A stretch of 64,000 nt of DNA from Planococcus citri. Taxonomy: Eukaryota > Arthropoda > Insecta > Hemiptera > Pseudococcidae. This document shows, one piece after another, positions 25,601 to 39,479 of the stretch (position 1 is the stretch's first letter; each line of letters starts with the position of its first letter). The translations under genes were made by a program, and so were the position numbers. Below the pieces are notes generated by a model that was not told the DNA's origin, did no database searches, and saw only the letters and a list, made by a program, of their open reading frames with translations. The stretch spans positions 21,378,559 through 21,442,558 of the forward strand of contig NC_088680.1 of the NCBI RefSeq assembly GCF_950023065.1, in the 5' to 3' direction.

Positions 25601-28600
25601 CTCATTAATAAAAAAAGCGTTTCCAAATGGTCTTATGGCCATGGAGAAGTGGCCACCAGTAGAAAAATTAAAAAAAAATTAAAGTGTTGAAAAATACCTT
25701 CACTGAAAAATGTAATGATAAATTTTTTTGAGTTTTTTTTTCAAATTCTGGACTTCCCTCCACATTGATTTATAAAGTTTTTAAAGAGGATTTTGGTGTT
25801 ATTCTTCGCGTTGGTTGTTGGAATGTGAAAAGTAGATTTTGAATAATTTTTTTAAAAAAAAGATTAACCTTTCTCCAAAAAATATTTTAAATGTGATCAG
25901 AAAATGTGGTTTTTTGGGGTAATAATTTATCATTTTGATTTTTAAAATTTAAATAACTACATTTATTATGCAATTTTTGGACTGTTTTGAAAATTTTAAA
26001 ACCATACCTTACAGGACCCTAAATATGTATTTTGTTTGGAAACCTAAATTTTTTTTGGTGGGATCCACCCTGTGGGCCCTACTAATGTTCTGGTAAAAGG
26101 ATGAGTTAATTTGATAATTGTATCTAGTTTTTGAAAATCTATCATTAGATTTAAAATAATAAATTTAAACTGGCAAAAATTGGTATAAAATTGTGCATTG
26201 TAACCAAACCGATCGAAGTAAATCATCAATATGTAGGTATAATCAATCCGAGATTTTTTTCTGCTTATTACTACATATTAAGACCTTTTTACAAATATAT
26301 AGAACTGAAGTATCAAAAAAAATCCACTGGAGGTTTCAGAACCACTAATAATCTTCATACATCGATTCAGAAAATTGAAAATGATAAACAAACCAAATTT
26401 CACTTTTATAACCGTACCTAATTAGATCAAGGATGATTACCAGTAATTATGATAATTTTTACCAATATTGGGCTACAAGTACCTACATAATATATACTGT
26501 AGCTTTTTAAAGCTTATTTACTTGTACTACCACTATCATCATAAATTATTGTGTCATCTTAAATTATTAGTAGGTAGGTAGGTACCTATTCTTTTTGTTA
26601 TAATCGTTAATTTCCACAATTAATCAGCTATAATACATAATGTACGTACATATTTGAATATCTATTTCGTAAAAAACTTAATTAATGTTGAGTAATTTCA
26701 ACGCGATTAATTTCGTATGATTTTATCGGTGAACATCCGAAATATCTGTATTCTGTACCTATGGTTGTACATGTACAGTATATTCGTTTCGAAGTAGCAT
26801 TCTGACTCATCAAATAATCAATTGAAAGTCGTTTTCTCAAAAAAAAAAAAAAAAAAAAAAAAAAGAGGGAGAAGAAAACGTCAAATTGGAAAAATCGGAA
26901 TTTACGTAAGTAGCATAAAAATAAATATGAATTTACCGCAAAAAATGAATATAATCTTTAAACGAAAAGAAAAAAAAACATTTTTACTTTTCAAATTTTC
27001 ACATGAAAAAAATCAACCAGCAAAGGTATCTAGTCTTATTTATCCCATGATGAGCAATCTTTTTACTTTCAAAAAACGTAACAAAAAATGAAAAATCTTC
27101 TATGTCTGTAGAAAAACAATAGTTCGAATGAGGAATAGAGAAACCCCGCATGTTTCATTTCTCCAGAATTCAATAATGACCTTATGACGATGCAGGCAAG
27201 ACAGGTAATGAGTAATGGTGTACTTTACAATCATTAGCACCAAAATTGACCTCGTGATAATTCTACAATTCCAAGAAAATGTTTTCTTGGTTATGTTGAC
27301 GTTTTTGAGAATTTACTTGTTTTTTTTTATAAGTACTTATATTATTTGGGTGGGTTCTCTCCAATTACTACCTACCTATTTGACTGCGCATGAGCATACA
27401 TTCGAATTATCGATAATTAGAAACCCACTATTACCTGCTTCGTATGTATTTTTTGTTAAATTGAAAATGTGTGATTCAGTCTTTTAACCTGAGCAGTATT
27501 TGAGCAGAATAACTTTTCATTTATCAACATTTGCATTATTTTTGAAATTTCATTACTCATACTCGTACCTATCCTTTAAGGCTAGGGGTCATTCCTCATT
27601 CATGGATGACTAAGGCGATTACTGCTGTTGACCTGCATAGTTAGCGTTTTTGTGCAAAGAGAGTTCAAACATGACATGGAACGGCATCAAAGTACGTATT
27701 AGAATTTTGATGGTTTTTTTTTTTGTTAGAATAAGTCTGATTTTAGTCAGAATTGTCAAGAAGTCGCATTTTTTGCAAAATTACCAAAATTGCAAGAAAG
27801 GTCACGTTTTTTCATACCAAAATGGACTAAAAGTTCCCTTTTGCTAAAATGATCAAAACATTCCTTACTGTTGCTTCATAAAATTGTCAAAAATTCCTAA
27901 TTTTTGTCAATTACCAAGAAGGTCATGTTCTCTGCTAAAATCGTCAAAAATTACCAATTTTTGTCGAAATGGTCGAAAAGTCATTTTTCTGGTCAGAAGT
28001 ACTGTACCTATTTTCTGTCAAAATTGCTGAAAAGGTCCTGTTTTCTGCCAAAATGGTAAAAAAGGTTCCTTTTCTGGCCAGAAATTCTTAATTTTTGTCA
28101 AAATTTTCAAAAAGGTCCTGTTTTCTGCCAAAGTGGTAAAAAAAGTCCCTTTTCTGCTAAAATGGTCAAAAGTTCCCAATTTCTGTCAAAATTGCTGAAA
28201 TGGTCCTGTTTTTTGCCAAAGTGGTAAAAATGTCCCTTTTCTGGTCAGAAATTCCTAATTTTTGTCAAAATTTCCAAAAAGGTTCTGTTTTTTGCCAAAG
28301 TGGTAAAAAAAGTCTTTTTTCTGCTAAAATTCTCAAAAATTCCCAATTTTTGTCAAGATTGTCAAAAAGGTCCTGTTTTTGGCCAAAATGGTAAAAAAGT
28401 CTCTTTTCTTCTAAAATTGTCAAAAATTTCATCAAAATTGTGGAGGTGAGTTGCGAAACACAACAATTACATTTTTTTCATTTTCGTGTTAGCATCACTT
28501 TCTTATAGGAAATTCAACGAGTAATCCAATGGTGCCAACCACAGAACTCTATGGCCACATTAAGTACCTCTAATCCCCAATAAAAGAAATCAATTCGCGT

Positions 28601-30520
28601 CAGAACGCAACAAATACGGGGTGATTCGCTTCAGAATGCAACAATAACGCATACAAAAAATCCTATTTTCTGCCAAAATGGCCAAAAAGTCTCTTTTTTG
28701 GTCAAAAATTCCTCATTTTTGTCAAAATTGCCAAAAAGGTCCGTTTTTGCCAAAATGGCAAAAAAGTCTTGTTTTCTGCCAAAATGGTGAAGAAGTCCCT
28801 TTTCTGCTAAAATTATCAAAAATTCCATCAAAATTGTCAAAAACTCCTGTTTTTTGCCAAAATGGTTGAAGTCTCTTTTCTGGTCAAAAATTCTCAATTT
28901 TTGTCTAAATTTTCAGAGTTGAGGTCCTGTTTTCTGTCAAAGTGGCCAGAAAGTGCCTTTTCTGCCAAAAATGTCAAAAATTCCCAATTTTCGTTAAAAT
29001 CTCCAAAACGGTCCTGTTTTCTGCCAAAATGGTCAAAAAGTCCCTTTTCTGCTAACATTGTCAAAAAAAATCCTGTTTTCTGTCAAAATGGTTAAAAAGT
29101 CTCTTTTCTGGTCAAAAATTTGTCAAAAAAGTCCTGTTTTTTTGCCAAAATGGTCAAAAAGTTCCTTTGCTGCGAAAATTGTCAAAAATTCTCAATTGTT
29201 GTCAAAATTGTCAAAAAGTTCCTGTTTTCTGCCAAAATGGTAAAAAAGTCCCTTTTTTGCTGAAATTTTCAAAAATTCCTAATTTTTGTCAACATTGCCA
29301 AACGGGTCCTGTTTTCTGCCAAAATGATCAAAAAGGTCCCTTTTTTGCTAAAATTGTCATAATTCCCAAATTTTGCTGAAATATCCAAAAAAGTCCTGTT
29401 TTTAGTCGAAGTTCCTAAAGAAAGCCCCTTAATTTCTTCTCAAAATATTACAAGTTGATGAATTTTTTTTATCATTTTATTTTTTCAGAATTTGATTTTT
29501 TGGTAAATTTTGGCTTGAGTCAATCATAAATGTGGACTTCCTCCTCCCCTCCTTTTTTCTCCTCTCCCTTACATTCGTTAAGTAAATACAGTAATTATGG
29601 GTAATTTACAGTAATAATTGTCAAACCAGGATAATTATCGGTAATTGGTGTGTATATTGTGGTAATTTACGGTAAATCGATGGTAATTATACGTAATCGT
29701 TGCGAAATCACGGTAATTACGTGTTATTCATATAATTAGAAGTATTTATCAAGTGAAATTAGCCTATCGTATCGGTATCATTAGCCCTTTTGACATTTAC
29801 ATTAACCCATATGTAGAAACATACGATAAGGTATTTAATTTAATATACTTAATTATAGAAAAATCAATTAATCGATCACGCCGAATACTCACCATTATTA
29901 TTGCGTTGCTTAGTACACGAGAAATCTTTAGGAGTATCGGATATCCTTGAAATATCTGACTTGGAATCATCGCTATCGGTATTCTCATCCCTGATAGGAC
30001 TACTCGTAGCATACGGTTGACTATAAGGATACTCCACAGACTCTGTGGAAGTTTTGATAACAGGATTTGCGTTGGCAACTGGTAACCATGACGAATACAA
30101 CAATGGAAAATGTAAATTGGAATAAGCTGCTGGAAAATTCACGTGATCTAGGGCTTCACCGACCGGTGGAATTATTCGTTTAGCGTCTTCGTAAGATAAA
30201 TGCTCGGCACCGTGGGTATGTGCGAAGAAATTCGAATTCGGCGATATCCACGGTAAATAAGTGTCTATGTTTTTAATATGTCGCACTAGGTTTAAATGTT
30301 TCTGCGAAAATTCCGCCACGTCTGGCTCGTAGGTGTCTTTCCATTTACGATCCAAGATATCGAGATCGTGAAAATAATGCATCGCTTTTTGGGAAAATTC
30401 GCTGGGGACGTCCGGTGTCGACGGTTTGGTCGTATTTGAGAGAAGAGAATCGATGGAAAATGAACCGGATCCGGAACGATGTCCGGTTCTGAGGGTTGTC
30501 TCGCGGTCTTGTTTATCCAT
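22673..30520 (-). CDS. unpg: Gbx-family homeobox transcription factor (unplugged orthologue), 3 coding exons, 374 aa
   Basis: A nuclear homeodomain transcription factor. In Drosophila unplugged, and in vertebrate Gbx genes, it patterns the nervous system. Coding exons (minus strand): 30520-29893, 23951-23734 and 22951-22673. Junctions are GT-AG (donors gtgagt and gtaacc; acceptors tttag), and phases agree (1125 nt). The ATG at 30512-30520 (MDKQD) is preferred over an upstream in-frame GTG. The N-terminus has FSIDSLLSN (about residues 24-32), the engrailed-homology-type repressor motif of Gbx proteins (FSIDSLI). A run of acidic residues (about 218-227) precedes the homeodomain (about 239-298): RRRRTAFTSEQLLELEKEFH, then KIWFQNRRAKWKRVKAG with Gln50 and Asn51, the Gbx signature. 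The second intron splits the homeodomain between positions 44 and 45. A possible 5' UTR acceptor (TTTCAG) lies just upstream of the ATG, near 30548, so a non-coding first exon may lie further upstream (higher coordinates). Confidence 0.93.
27710..29420. repeat. Long minisatellite array (~30-base units) inside the first unplugged coding intron
   Basis: About 1.7 kb of diverged units alternate between three flavours: TTTTCTGCCAAAATGGT, CCCTTTTCTGCTAAAATTGTC and CAATTTTTGTCAAAATTGTC, joined by AAAAAG or AAAAATTC. Combinations give a higher-order period near 90-110 bases. The unit is close to a multiple of three and lacks stops in some frames, so long meaningless open frames appear on both strands. 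A non-repeat interruption of about 240 bases (28440-28680) contains a small direct repeat, TTCGC(G/T)TCAGAA(C/T)GCAACAA. Diverged relatives occur at 4.7-5.3, 10.1-10.4, 45.6-46.2 and 47.3-47.6 kb. Confidence 0.8.
29585..29730. promoter_or_regulatory. Cluster of TAATTA/TAATTT homeodomain-type sites in the unplugged intron
   Basis: Within about 140 bases, roughly 170-310 bases downstream of the first coding exon, there are about eight GTAATTA-, GTAATTTAC- or ATAATTATC-like words, spaced every 12-25 bases and mostly preceded by G or GG. Gln50 homeodomains, including the Gbx class, bind TAATTA cores. The position in the gene's own intron makes autoregulation a reasonable hypothesis. A degenerate tandem repeat could give the same pattern. 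Confidence 0.35.
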
Positions 30521-30529
30521 TTTTATCAC

Positions 30530-33500
30530 ATTTTACGTTGCATCTCTGAAACACGAGAAAAAAATAGCTCAAAATTAGACGCGTGATGGAAATTACCTAT
30601 TATTGTTGGAGAGATCGGTTCGATGAAAAGATCAATGAATGGGATATCGAAGAAGTATAGGTATGTGAGCGGTGTTGTCAAAAGACAGTGTTGCAATTCT
30701 ATAAGCCACTCGATTGATTATGTCGAGATTTCATCGAGCGAGAATTTGTCTTTGAAAATATGAAAACGTATTAATGTGGCAAATATTTGATCGTTGGTTC
30801 AAACGAGCCGCCGGATTAATTACAATTATTAGTAATTAGGATTAAACCGTACCGACGAATTGTCTATACAACGATAATAAGAGCCCGCTCTTTTCGATGC
30901 CTATAATATTCCGCACGACAATATTCACAGTTGCCGAAAAAAAAAACAACAAAAAATCGCACGATTTCGAAAACGCATCGCAAACATCGTAATGACGATA
31001 GGGAAAAATTCACATAGATATCTATTTACCACTCGCCAAAATTCAAACTAATTAATTTATCAGTATAATTTAGATACTTACTAAGCGATGATTAATCTCG
31101 TACACGAAGCCGAACGTATGTATATAAAAAGTAGATAATAAACGTTTAATACGAGTGTATATAAAAAATATGTGGGTAATGTTCCCAGATAACATTCCCA
31201 TTTATCTGGCGTTTTTTTTCATCTCGATTCCTCTCTGCCCCGCACTTTCTGACTATAACCTCATTACCAATTCATGAAATAAAAAAGGGGGTTCAAGACG
31301 AAGTCATACGCGATCGTTTAAATTGTATTCGGATTTTTACCAGAAAATATAAACATACCTAACCTAACCTTTTTATTATGTAACTGGTAATTAGCACCGG
31401 TTAGAATAATCTGTATAGTCGAGTAAATAGTTATATCTAATTATTTTTCAAGTAAGTAAATCGATTAATTCATCACACGTGGGTACCTACCATAATAAAC
31501 ATACGTAAATTGTATAAAAAGTTTACGAAGAAAAGGAAATTTTAATAAATTAACATATGTAGATTTCCGTTTTTTTTTTTTGCAATTTTCTCGTGAGCTA
31601 ATCGTTTATACATTGCAATAGAATTTTTCCCATTTTATTCCATTTTTAGAATACTTAATTAGATACGAATGAAATTACTTAGGCGTAAGTAAATTGGTAC
31701 CCGGATTTAATTGAAACCGGTAGCCGAATGTGACGATGATGATGATGATGGCAGTTGATTTGATACCAGCACGATACGTGTATTATATTTCCATTCGTGG
31801 CCCCTTCTTCCCCCCTCTTCTTTTAGAAAAATACTTATCTAATTACGTTTACGAGTGTGCGGTGGTTTTTTTTTTATTTTACTAATTTGCTTGAAATTAA
31901 ATTAAAAGATTCGAAGAGAGTGTATCTGGGTTGTGGGTACTTACAATAGTGGTTTATGTGGGGGAACTGGTTTTTTTTAATTTTTAATATGTTTTGGGTA
32001 AATATACCGAGGAGTGGGTAAGTTCTTTTTTGGAAACGAATACGACAGATTTTTTTTTTGTTGGGAAAATAATGATTAGGTTTTTACGATTTGAATAATC
32101 ACGATGTAATTAGATTTTTTATTTTTCTAAAAATACGTACCTACGAATCATTTTAGAAGTTGGTATACCTAGGTGAGTAATTTTTTCTTGTGAATTTGCA
32201 AACTCCTCAATTTACATAAAATATTAAATTAGTCACTTAGCAAATTGAAACTGTAAATAAAAAAAGAAAGGTTTTACTGGAAAAATAATTTGATACATGC
32301 AGTTGGTTTGTGTGAACTCTCGAATTTGAATTTTGTTCTCAAACATGAATGGTGTAAGTACCTATTATTTTTGAGTACCTACTTCCGATGAAATTTGTTT
32401 TAATCATGGTGTAATAATTATAATACCGAAGCTAGTCAATTGCCTTTTGGAATGGATCAAAAATTGACATGAACGGGTTTCTGAGATAGGAATCAGTGCT
32501 AGAGAAAAGCTTGAAAAACTTTGAACCCACGAATCAGGAGATCTTGTGACTTTATTAAAAATGTTGAATTTGAACGAAATTTTGACTTGAATGCATATAA
32601 AGAAATTAGGTAGGTATTCCAAAAATTTCAAAAACAAGATTTTAAGCTGCTGGAGTTTATGTGAGTTGTTTTCTGGAAGAATTTGATGATGATCGAGTGG
32701 AACTTTCAGTGAATATTTCGGCTTTAGAACGGTTTCAAATGTGAAAAATGTGAAGGGGAGGAGAGGGGAGGTCTTTTTCCAACCTTTATTAAAATTTGAT
32801 GAAAGTTGATAAAAAATGATGGCAAAATGACCTCAGCAAGATTTAGGAAAAATTTCAATTTTTTTTAGGGCCATGTTTATCCCTCCTCTCTAAAGAAAAG
32901 TTCAAAGTTTAAAAAATGGGAAAAAATGTCAAATCTTCTGATTTTTTATTTATTTATTTTGTTCAAGTTTAGGTAATGGTTTTGGAACTTGCAATTTGTA
33001 TATCACCGTTTTAGACTATTAGAAAGGTCTAAAGTTTAATTTGAAATTCTCAAAATAATATTAGTCAACTTATTTCATTTAAAATATGGTAATTTTGTAA
33101 AATTGATTTTTTTTTCGACACGTAGGTATTTATGAAAAATTAAAATGTTTGAAATTTTTCAAATTTTGAGATCTCGGGGGAGGGGAGTGGCTGAACTTGA
33201 ACCTAAACTTTAAAATTTTTTTTCCTCGTGTTGTTGAGGTAATTTGGCTGGAGTTGCAATGGATCACGATAAAAAATTATCCGGATTACGGTTCACAAAT
33301 CACGGATTTTTGGATCACATTTTCAGACCAATTTCGTCCAAATGAAGAAAACGACTTATTATTCATCTGTCCTCATCCCTAGTGAAATAGATGGAAAATT
33401 TTGTCGGTCAAGCCGAGAATTTTGTATACGAAGAGTTGAAATGATGATTACGAGGGTTCTTCAGGGGAGCAGTTTCGTTTTTATCGACCATTTTTGACAC

Positions 33501-36500
33501 TTGAACCCCAAGTGGGCCTTAAAAGAGTATTGCAAAACTAAAACTTTTCAAAAATGTCAATATGGATGTCGAAAGCTGAGTTTTTAAAAGCACACAATCC
33601 ATTTTTAAAGGCCATCTGACCTCGAACCCAAAAATCAGCTTCAAAGGGGCATGAACAAAACCAAAAATTTTCAAAAAATATAGTAAGTATTGGTGCCAAA
33701 TTAATGGATACAAAATATGAAAATCGATTCAATAATGTCATTAGGTGGGATTTAAAAATATGCATTCTTAAATAGGAGTCATAATTTGTCTTTCACTCCT
33801 CCTCCTCTCAGTTTTAATTTGGTTGTTTTTTTCATTTTTGACTTCATATTTTTGAAAATTTTGAATTGAATCAACTTTTTTGGATCATTTGATACACGGC
33901 CCATGGATCACAAATCACGCTACGAAGAATATGACCTGTAGATCTCGGATAAATCATCAAGAATTGATCCGGATCATAGCTTTTAAAAAAAGTCCTTTTC
34001 AGCGACCCTGTATTTAGATATGATTTTCTTGTGCTAGGTTCTATCAAATTTCGGGGGGTGGGGGGGGGAGAGAATTGAAAAATTACCCATTCTAGTCTAT
34101 TTGAAATGGGATGACTTTACTCTTACTGAGAAACGAGAAATACTTCCTTTGATACCCAATTTATTGTACGATTATATTATAAATTGAAAAAAAAACGTCG
34201 ATGGGGGTATTTGGTTTTAAAAAGGATACCGTGGCATGTTTTTTCCAACTATAAATAGATACATATTATTTTGAAGTGTAACTTATTGATTTTTAAATTT
34301 GTTCATCTAACTATAAAGTTCATATTATTTATTGAGTACAACATAGAATGATTTTTTTTTTTTTTTTGAAAAAACTGAGAATTTATTTTAAATGCAGAAT
34401 TCTCTAATTTTATTTTTTCGAGAAGCTTTGTTTTTAAGATAACTATTTTGAGTGAAGTTCAATTCATATTAAAATCGAAGTATTTGCGATGAAAAATTTT
34501 GGATCAAAATTGGAAAGCTCAACTTGATTGAACGATTTTTCATTGAAATGTTACATACGAGTACGAGTTGTTATAGGCAACCCTGCGGATGTACCTATTT
34601 GAAAATTATCTTTCATAAAATTTTTGCACCTGGAAGAAGACTCCCTTTTCTAGACTTCACAATATACCTACCTACTTGATTGCTTGAAAGAAATTTTGGA
34701 TGAAGTCAAGATGAGATCAATGTTCAATTTTTTTTTTTTGAAATGTCATCGAGTTCAACTAGAAATTGTTTGTGAAATGTAGGAAATCTAGGCATGTATT
34801 TTAGCCTCAAAAAGATTTAAAAAGTGTGGATTTTTTGAGAAATATTCGATTCCCCTCCTTCCTAACAAAGAGCTCAATGTTTTAGATTTGGAATTTAAAA
34901 AAATAAATAAATAATGTAGGTAAACAATGGAGTTTGAAATTGTCGAAGAAGAGGTTTTTTAGCAAGAGGGTTATGTAACCTATTGCACTTTGAAAATTTG
35001 GCGATTTTTATAATAAATTATAGGTAGTGATTTCGTTGTAAAGCTTTGCAGAAATTACTATATTTTGTATGTAATTTATTGTAACAGTTGTTAAATTTTC
35101 AGAGTGCATAATTTATAGTGCAAATTCCAATAAAAATTTTTCTCAGTGTTGGTTAGCCAAATTTTGAAAAAAAATTGTTCTCTCCATGTGTTGATTTTGA
35201 ACCAATTTTCAAAAAAAAATCGTCTTTAAAGCAAATGAATCTTGAATCGAGAGCGAAATTGTTGAAAATCATCATTCATTCTACACTGAAAAACTTATTG
35301 TTTTTGTGTTGAGACGCTTAAAATTGAGTGTGCTAACCTCTTTTGAACTTTCTTTTTTTTCAGGTTGATTTGTTCGATAAACTAAAAATCCTATTATTTT
35401 GCAAAGTCCAGAAAATCTTGTACTGAAGACTTGACGATCAGCTTTAAAAAGGTAAGTCACCATATTGTTATGATTCCAATTTCAAAAAAAAAAAATTGTT
35501 ATTCGAACGACGAAGCGTCAGTAGCCAGGATTTCCTTCACGAACGATGGTGATTTAAGTCGTGAGCTGTCCAATTAAATTTTTAAGCACACCTTTAAGAT
35601 GTCAAAATTTGAGATAATTTTCAAAAAGTATACTTTGTCTCATACGATCAACTACTTTTTAGTTAAGTATTATTTTATGCAAACGAAAGCAAAATTACTG
35701 CTTGAGTGGAGAACTAAAATTCATCAAAAAATCCCCCCAAAAGCAAAAAATCTAATCAGGGAATAATTCTACTTCGAATATTCCTGAAACGGTCGGGAAA
35801 AAAATGTAGGTATACAAAAACTAGGATTTTTTCGGTGAATTTTTCATCAATTTTAAAATTTTTTTCCAATGATATGAAGTAGGTAGGTAATGTTTAAATT
35901 TTTTCAGTTAACGGGATAGGGAAAACTTGAAAATCTGAAAATCTCGTACTTTGATATTATATGCCATACCAATTATTGAGAAAATTGCAATAAAATTTCT
36001 CTCCGAACTGAAGTAGTCGTCAATCAATACTTTTCTATTAAAAAAATTCGTAATAAAAGCATATACTTAGGCTCTACTTCGTAATCTAGTCCCAATTGAA
36101 TGAATATATTCGAGCAGGATCCGATCTGATATACCACCTACATGATCGATTATAATTATACTTCCCAGTTTCTGATCTGTGAATGAGGGAGGAACGAAGG
36201 ATGCCAATTTTTGGAAGATTTAGAGATTTTGGAGTATTTTTGAAAATTAATACGAAGATTGATTCAGCACGTGTATTTATCACCTAATTTCATCAAATTA
36301 TATCTACCTATCTATATTTTACTGTGTGTTTTTTTTTGGGAGGGGGGCAACTTTGGAGACAATTTTCTCTGCACAAAAAATGATTTTTGAAAAGTTCTGA
36401 GAATTTCTGATCTCTTTTCCTTCCCTTTTTTACGACTGTTTCACAGAAAAGATCGAAAGAAAAATTGAAAAAATTTAAAAAAGTTGACCCCTTTGGAATT

Positions 36501-36700
36501 TTCTCTGTTGCAAAAAAAAAAAAAAAAAAATGCCATAATTATGCAGATAACATTCAGAGCAAAAACCTGGTCTTTTAGTGTACCTACTCTTATAGTGATC
36601 AGAATAATACAAAGAGCTTAGAGATATATTTTAAAATCAACTGGAGTGTTTAACGTCTAATTTATTTTAAAATTATTACCATTTTGTCATCTTCAAAGTA
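30530..36700. other. Upstream region of unplugged, no coding gene seen
   Basis: On the minus-strand gene this is 5' flanking DNA or a 5' UTR intron. The first 1.5 kb (to about 32 kb) is fairly balanced with many TAAT/ATTA words, an ACCTAACCTAACC patch (about 31356) and a (GATGAT)n patch (about 31734-31750). From about 32 kb on it becomes AT-rich with poly-purine tracts (34054-34072, 36329-36347). No exon or RNA gene can be supported. Confidence 0.4.
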
Positions 36701-38450
36701 TAGCTTTATTTGAGTTATTCGTTTGATTTATCTGCAATGACTGCTGAGTCTATACTTTTTCAACGCTCATGTGGGTCTAAGTACGTATGTAGATGTGCTC
36801 GGTACATTCTATGCACGAGTATTATATTTTAAAACGGTCATAAAACCGTCACATAATTACGAGCATATTTATTATATCGTCATAAATTTTGGAATTTCGT
36901 TCGAAGACAGCCCCTTTTTTGAAGCTTTTCTACGACGTAGGTCCCTGTGTGTCACGTACTCACTCAATTATAGGTACCTATCTATCAAAATAGGTACATA
37001 ATTTAAAATTCTAAAATATTGAAACTCACCTCAAATATCCTCGTATCAAACACCACTGTCAATTTGTGTGTGTAAGCCTTTGATGATCAAAAAAGCCGCA
37101 ATATCTCTGCAGGGAAAAATAATCACACCACCAATATTCAAAAAAAAATCACCAAATTTGATCGAATAAAACAGTTCAATATAAATGAAAATCACATCAA
37201 TAAAATCGTTCTTCGCGGTTTGGATTAAACAGCCGAACAAGACGAGCTCATTAACAAAACTCACATCGACGATGAACAAGTTATCGACTCGTTCGCGATT
37301 GCTGATTCGTTTTCGAGATGAGAGAAAATTTCACACAGAACACGTGTACTTGTGCACTGGTGTATAGAGAATTAAAAACGGGTGTCGATCTAGCCAACGG
37401 GGAAACGTTGTTTTTCTCAAACTCCTCCCATGGAGGGCGTTCTCATTTCTGAGCACAGGGTTCTTCATAAATGTATAAATGTACACGAGACAAGAGTCAT
37501 TTAGCTACGCTGTGTGCTAGTATTTTTTATTATAATTTAATTACAACACCATTTAAACGAATTAGTCGTTAGGAATGATTCGCGAGTCGCGCGAGTTTAT
37601 CTAAGGAGGTTGCTCCCTTGTGTGAGTGAGGGCCCCCTTCGTGAACCCCATCTCTCGATGCGCTGGCTGCAGCTGGGAATTGGCGGGCACGCGTTTTATA
37701 TTAATTTAATAGTATAATTTCGCTCGCTATAGCGAACGAAAGCTTGAGAGATAATTACGCTTAATCGTATTAAAATGCTATAAAGCTCATCGTCATGGCG
37801 TCATTCATTGTGCACGAAAGAATAACACATCGTCGAGTACGTATTTGTCATTTATGTCAGCGTAACGAAACGTATCTACTCGTAGATTTTGCTCTCTTTG
37901 TCAGTTTTTCCGCAGCGAAGACGCGCGTAGGAATGAATGAACGAAAAATAAAAACAGTGGAAATTATTTAGCTCGAGATAATTTGCCTTTGTCACTGCAG
38001 CGCGAGACACTCCGCCATTTTAATACGTATCAAGGGGGCAGAGGCAAGGGCAGGGGGACGGGGAGGGCATTTATATATACAGAACGCTGCTGAGAGAGAG
38101 GTATTAGGTATACGCGAAGACGGTTCTTAATAATATCAAAACGTCAAACTTACTTTAACTCCATTTAGCTATGTAATTTACATTACAAATCCCGTTTGGG
38201 GGCGAAACCGTAACTCGCAGTCTCGCACTTCTTCAGCGTGTGCTGCTGCATTAACCCCATTAGCTCGACGAATATGAGATCCCCTTCAACTGTCAAATCG
38301 CTTCTGCGAGCGTTAAACGGTACAGATATTATGCGTTAAGTTGCTTCGTCGTTAATAGGGTGGGTATTTGTATTCGGTACGTGTGGCGAAGACAAGTGGG
38401 GGGATCAAGGATGGGGAGGTGAGGTTCGGGGGTTGAATTAGGTATTGCAA
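36700..38450. other. Repeat-poor, CpG-containing island upstream of unplugged
   Basis: Composition is more balanced than the surroundings, with frequent CpG. Landmarks are a near-perfect 22-base palindrome at 37719-37740 (TTCGCTCGCTATAGCGAACG plus two bases) and a GCGCGAGACACTCCGCCATT patch near 38000. It could include a promoter or enhancer of unplugged. No coding frame is convincing. Confidence 0.3.
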
Positions 38451-39479
38451 TATGTATGCAGGTACATTACTTTGTATGTGTGGTTGTAGACCTTATGATT
38501 TTTTTCTCAAAATTTTGGTGGCGAAAAATTGAAATTTTTTTTGTTGAATGGGCCTGGGTGGGGAGTGGAGAATGTGCTATGGATCCTGAATTATTTGAGT
38601 AGGTATCTGGACATGAGAATGTGACAGAGTGTTACCTGATGAGGGGGTGGGACTCACTCTACTATAGTCATATTGACAGAAAAATCTATCTATTGATAAA
38701 AAATTGTTCTTATGGAGGGGGAGGTGCCCCTCTATCCTTCAAATTCGAACAAAAATTGAAATTAAGAAATTGAAATGTGACTACCGATTTCTAGATGTTC
38801 GTGGATTCGAATCTCAGCGTTCCCATCTCTTCATTCTTTTCAGAATGAAAAATGATATTGAAATTTTGAACTCAGCGCCTTTTGAATCAAAAAAACCTTT
38901 TTCTTGATTGTTTATTTTTTTTTAATTTGGATGACCGAAAGGTCACTGATGGATCGTATTCAAAATATACGCAGATAGGTATTTACATAAAAATTAGCAA
39001 CAATCGATATTCTACTTCAGCTTGAATCATTTTTTGAATTTTGATCAACATTTTAGAAGCCTTTGTGCTCCCTATGGGTGTTGAGATTGAGATGTCATTT
39101 TGAAAATCGGTCAAGTATGTAAGTAGTTGGAAACATAATTTTAATTTGTGATCATCATAAAAATTTGAAATTTCTACATCAAAGCTCGTTCTCAAAGTTT
39201 TCAAATCTCAATGCTTTCAAAGTACTTACCTAAAGCAGTTCTGCAAGAAGTCACAAATGTGTGGAAATCGCAAACCACTCCCTCCTTTTTCTGGAAAATT
39301 CAGACTGAAATGATATTGATTATTCTAATAGACTTTACATAAAAGAGAACGTAAAAAAATTGAACGAAATCAGAGGATCTGGCTTATTCATTTTTGGACT
39401 AAGTTCAATGAGAATTGAATTTTTTGGGGATTGGTACTCCACTTGAAGCTTTTTAAACCAAAAATTTGAGCAACCTAAT

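Noticed and set aside
28631..29379. Overlapping repetitive open frames on both strands, resembling a repeat protein
   Set aside because: They are translations of a degenerate ~30-base minisatellite; frames exist on both strands and change without splice signals.
30521..30529. Upstream in-frame GTG as the unplugged start
   Set aside because: Eukaryotic initiation favours the ATG at 30518-30520. The upstream codons are probably 5' UTR close to a splice acceptor.
38800..38825. GGATTCGAATCTC, resembling a tRNA T-arm
   Set aside because: No matching acceptor, D or anticodon arms nearby.
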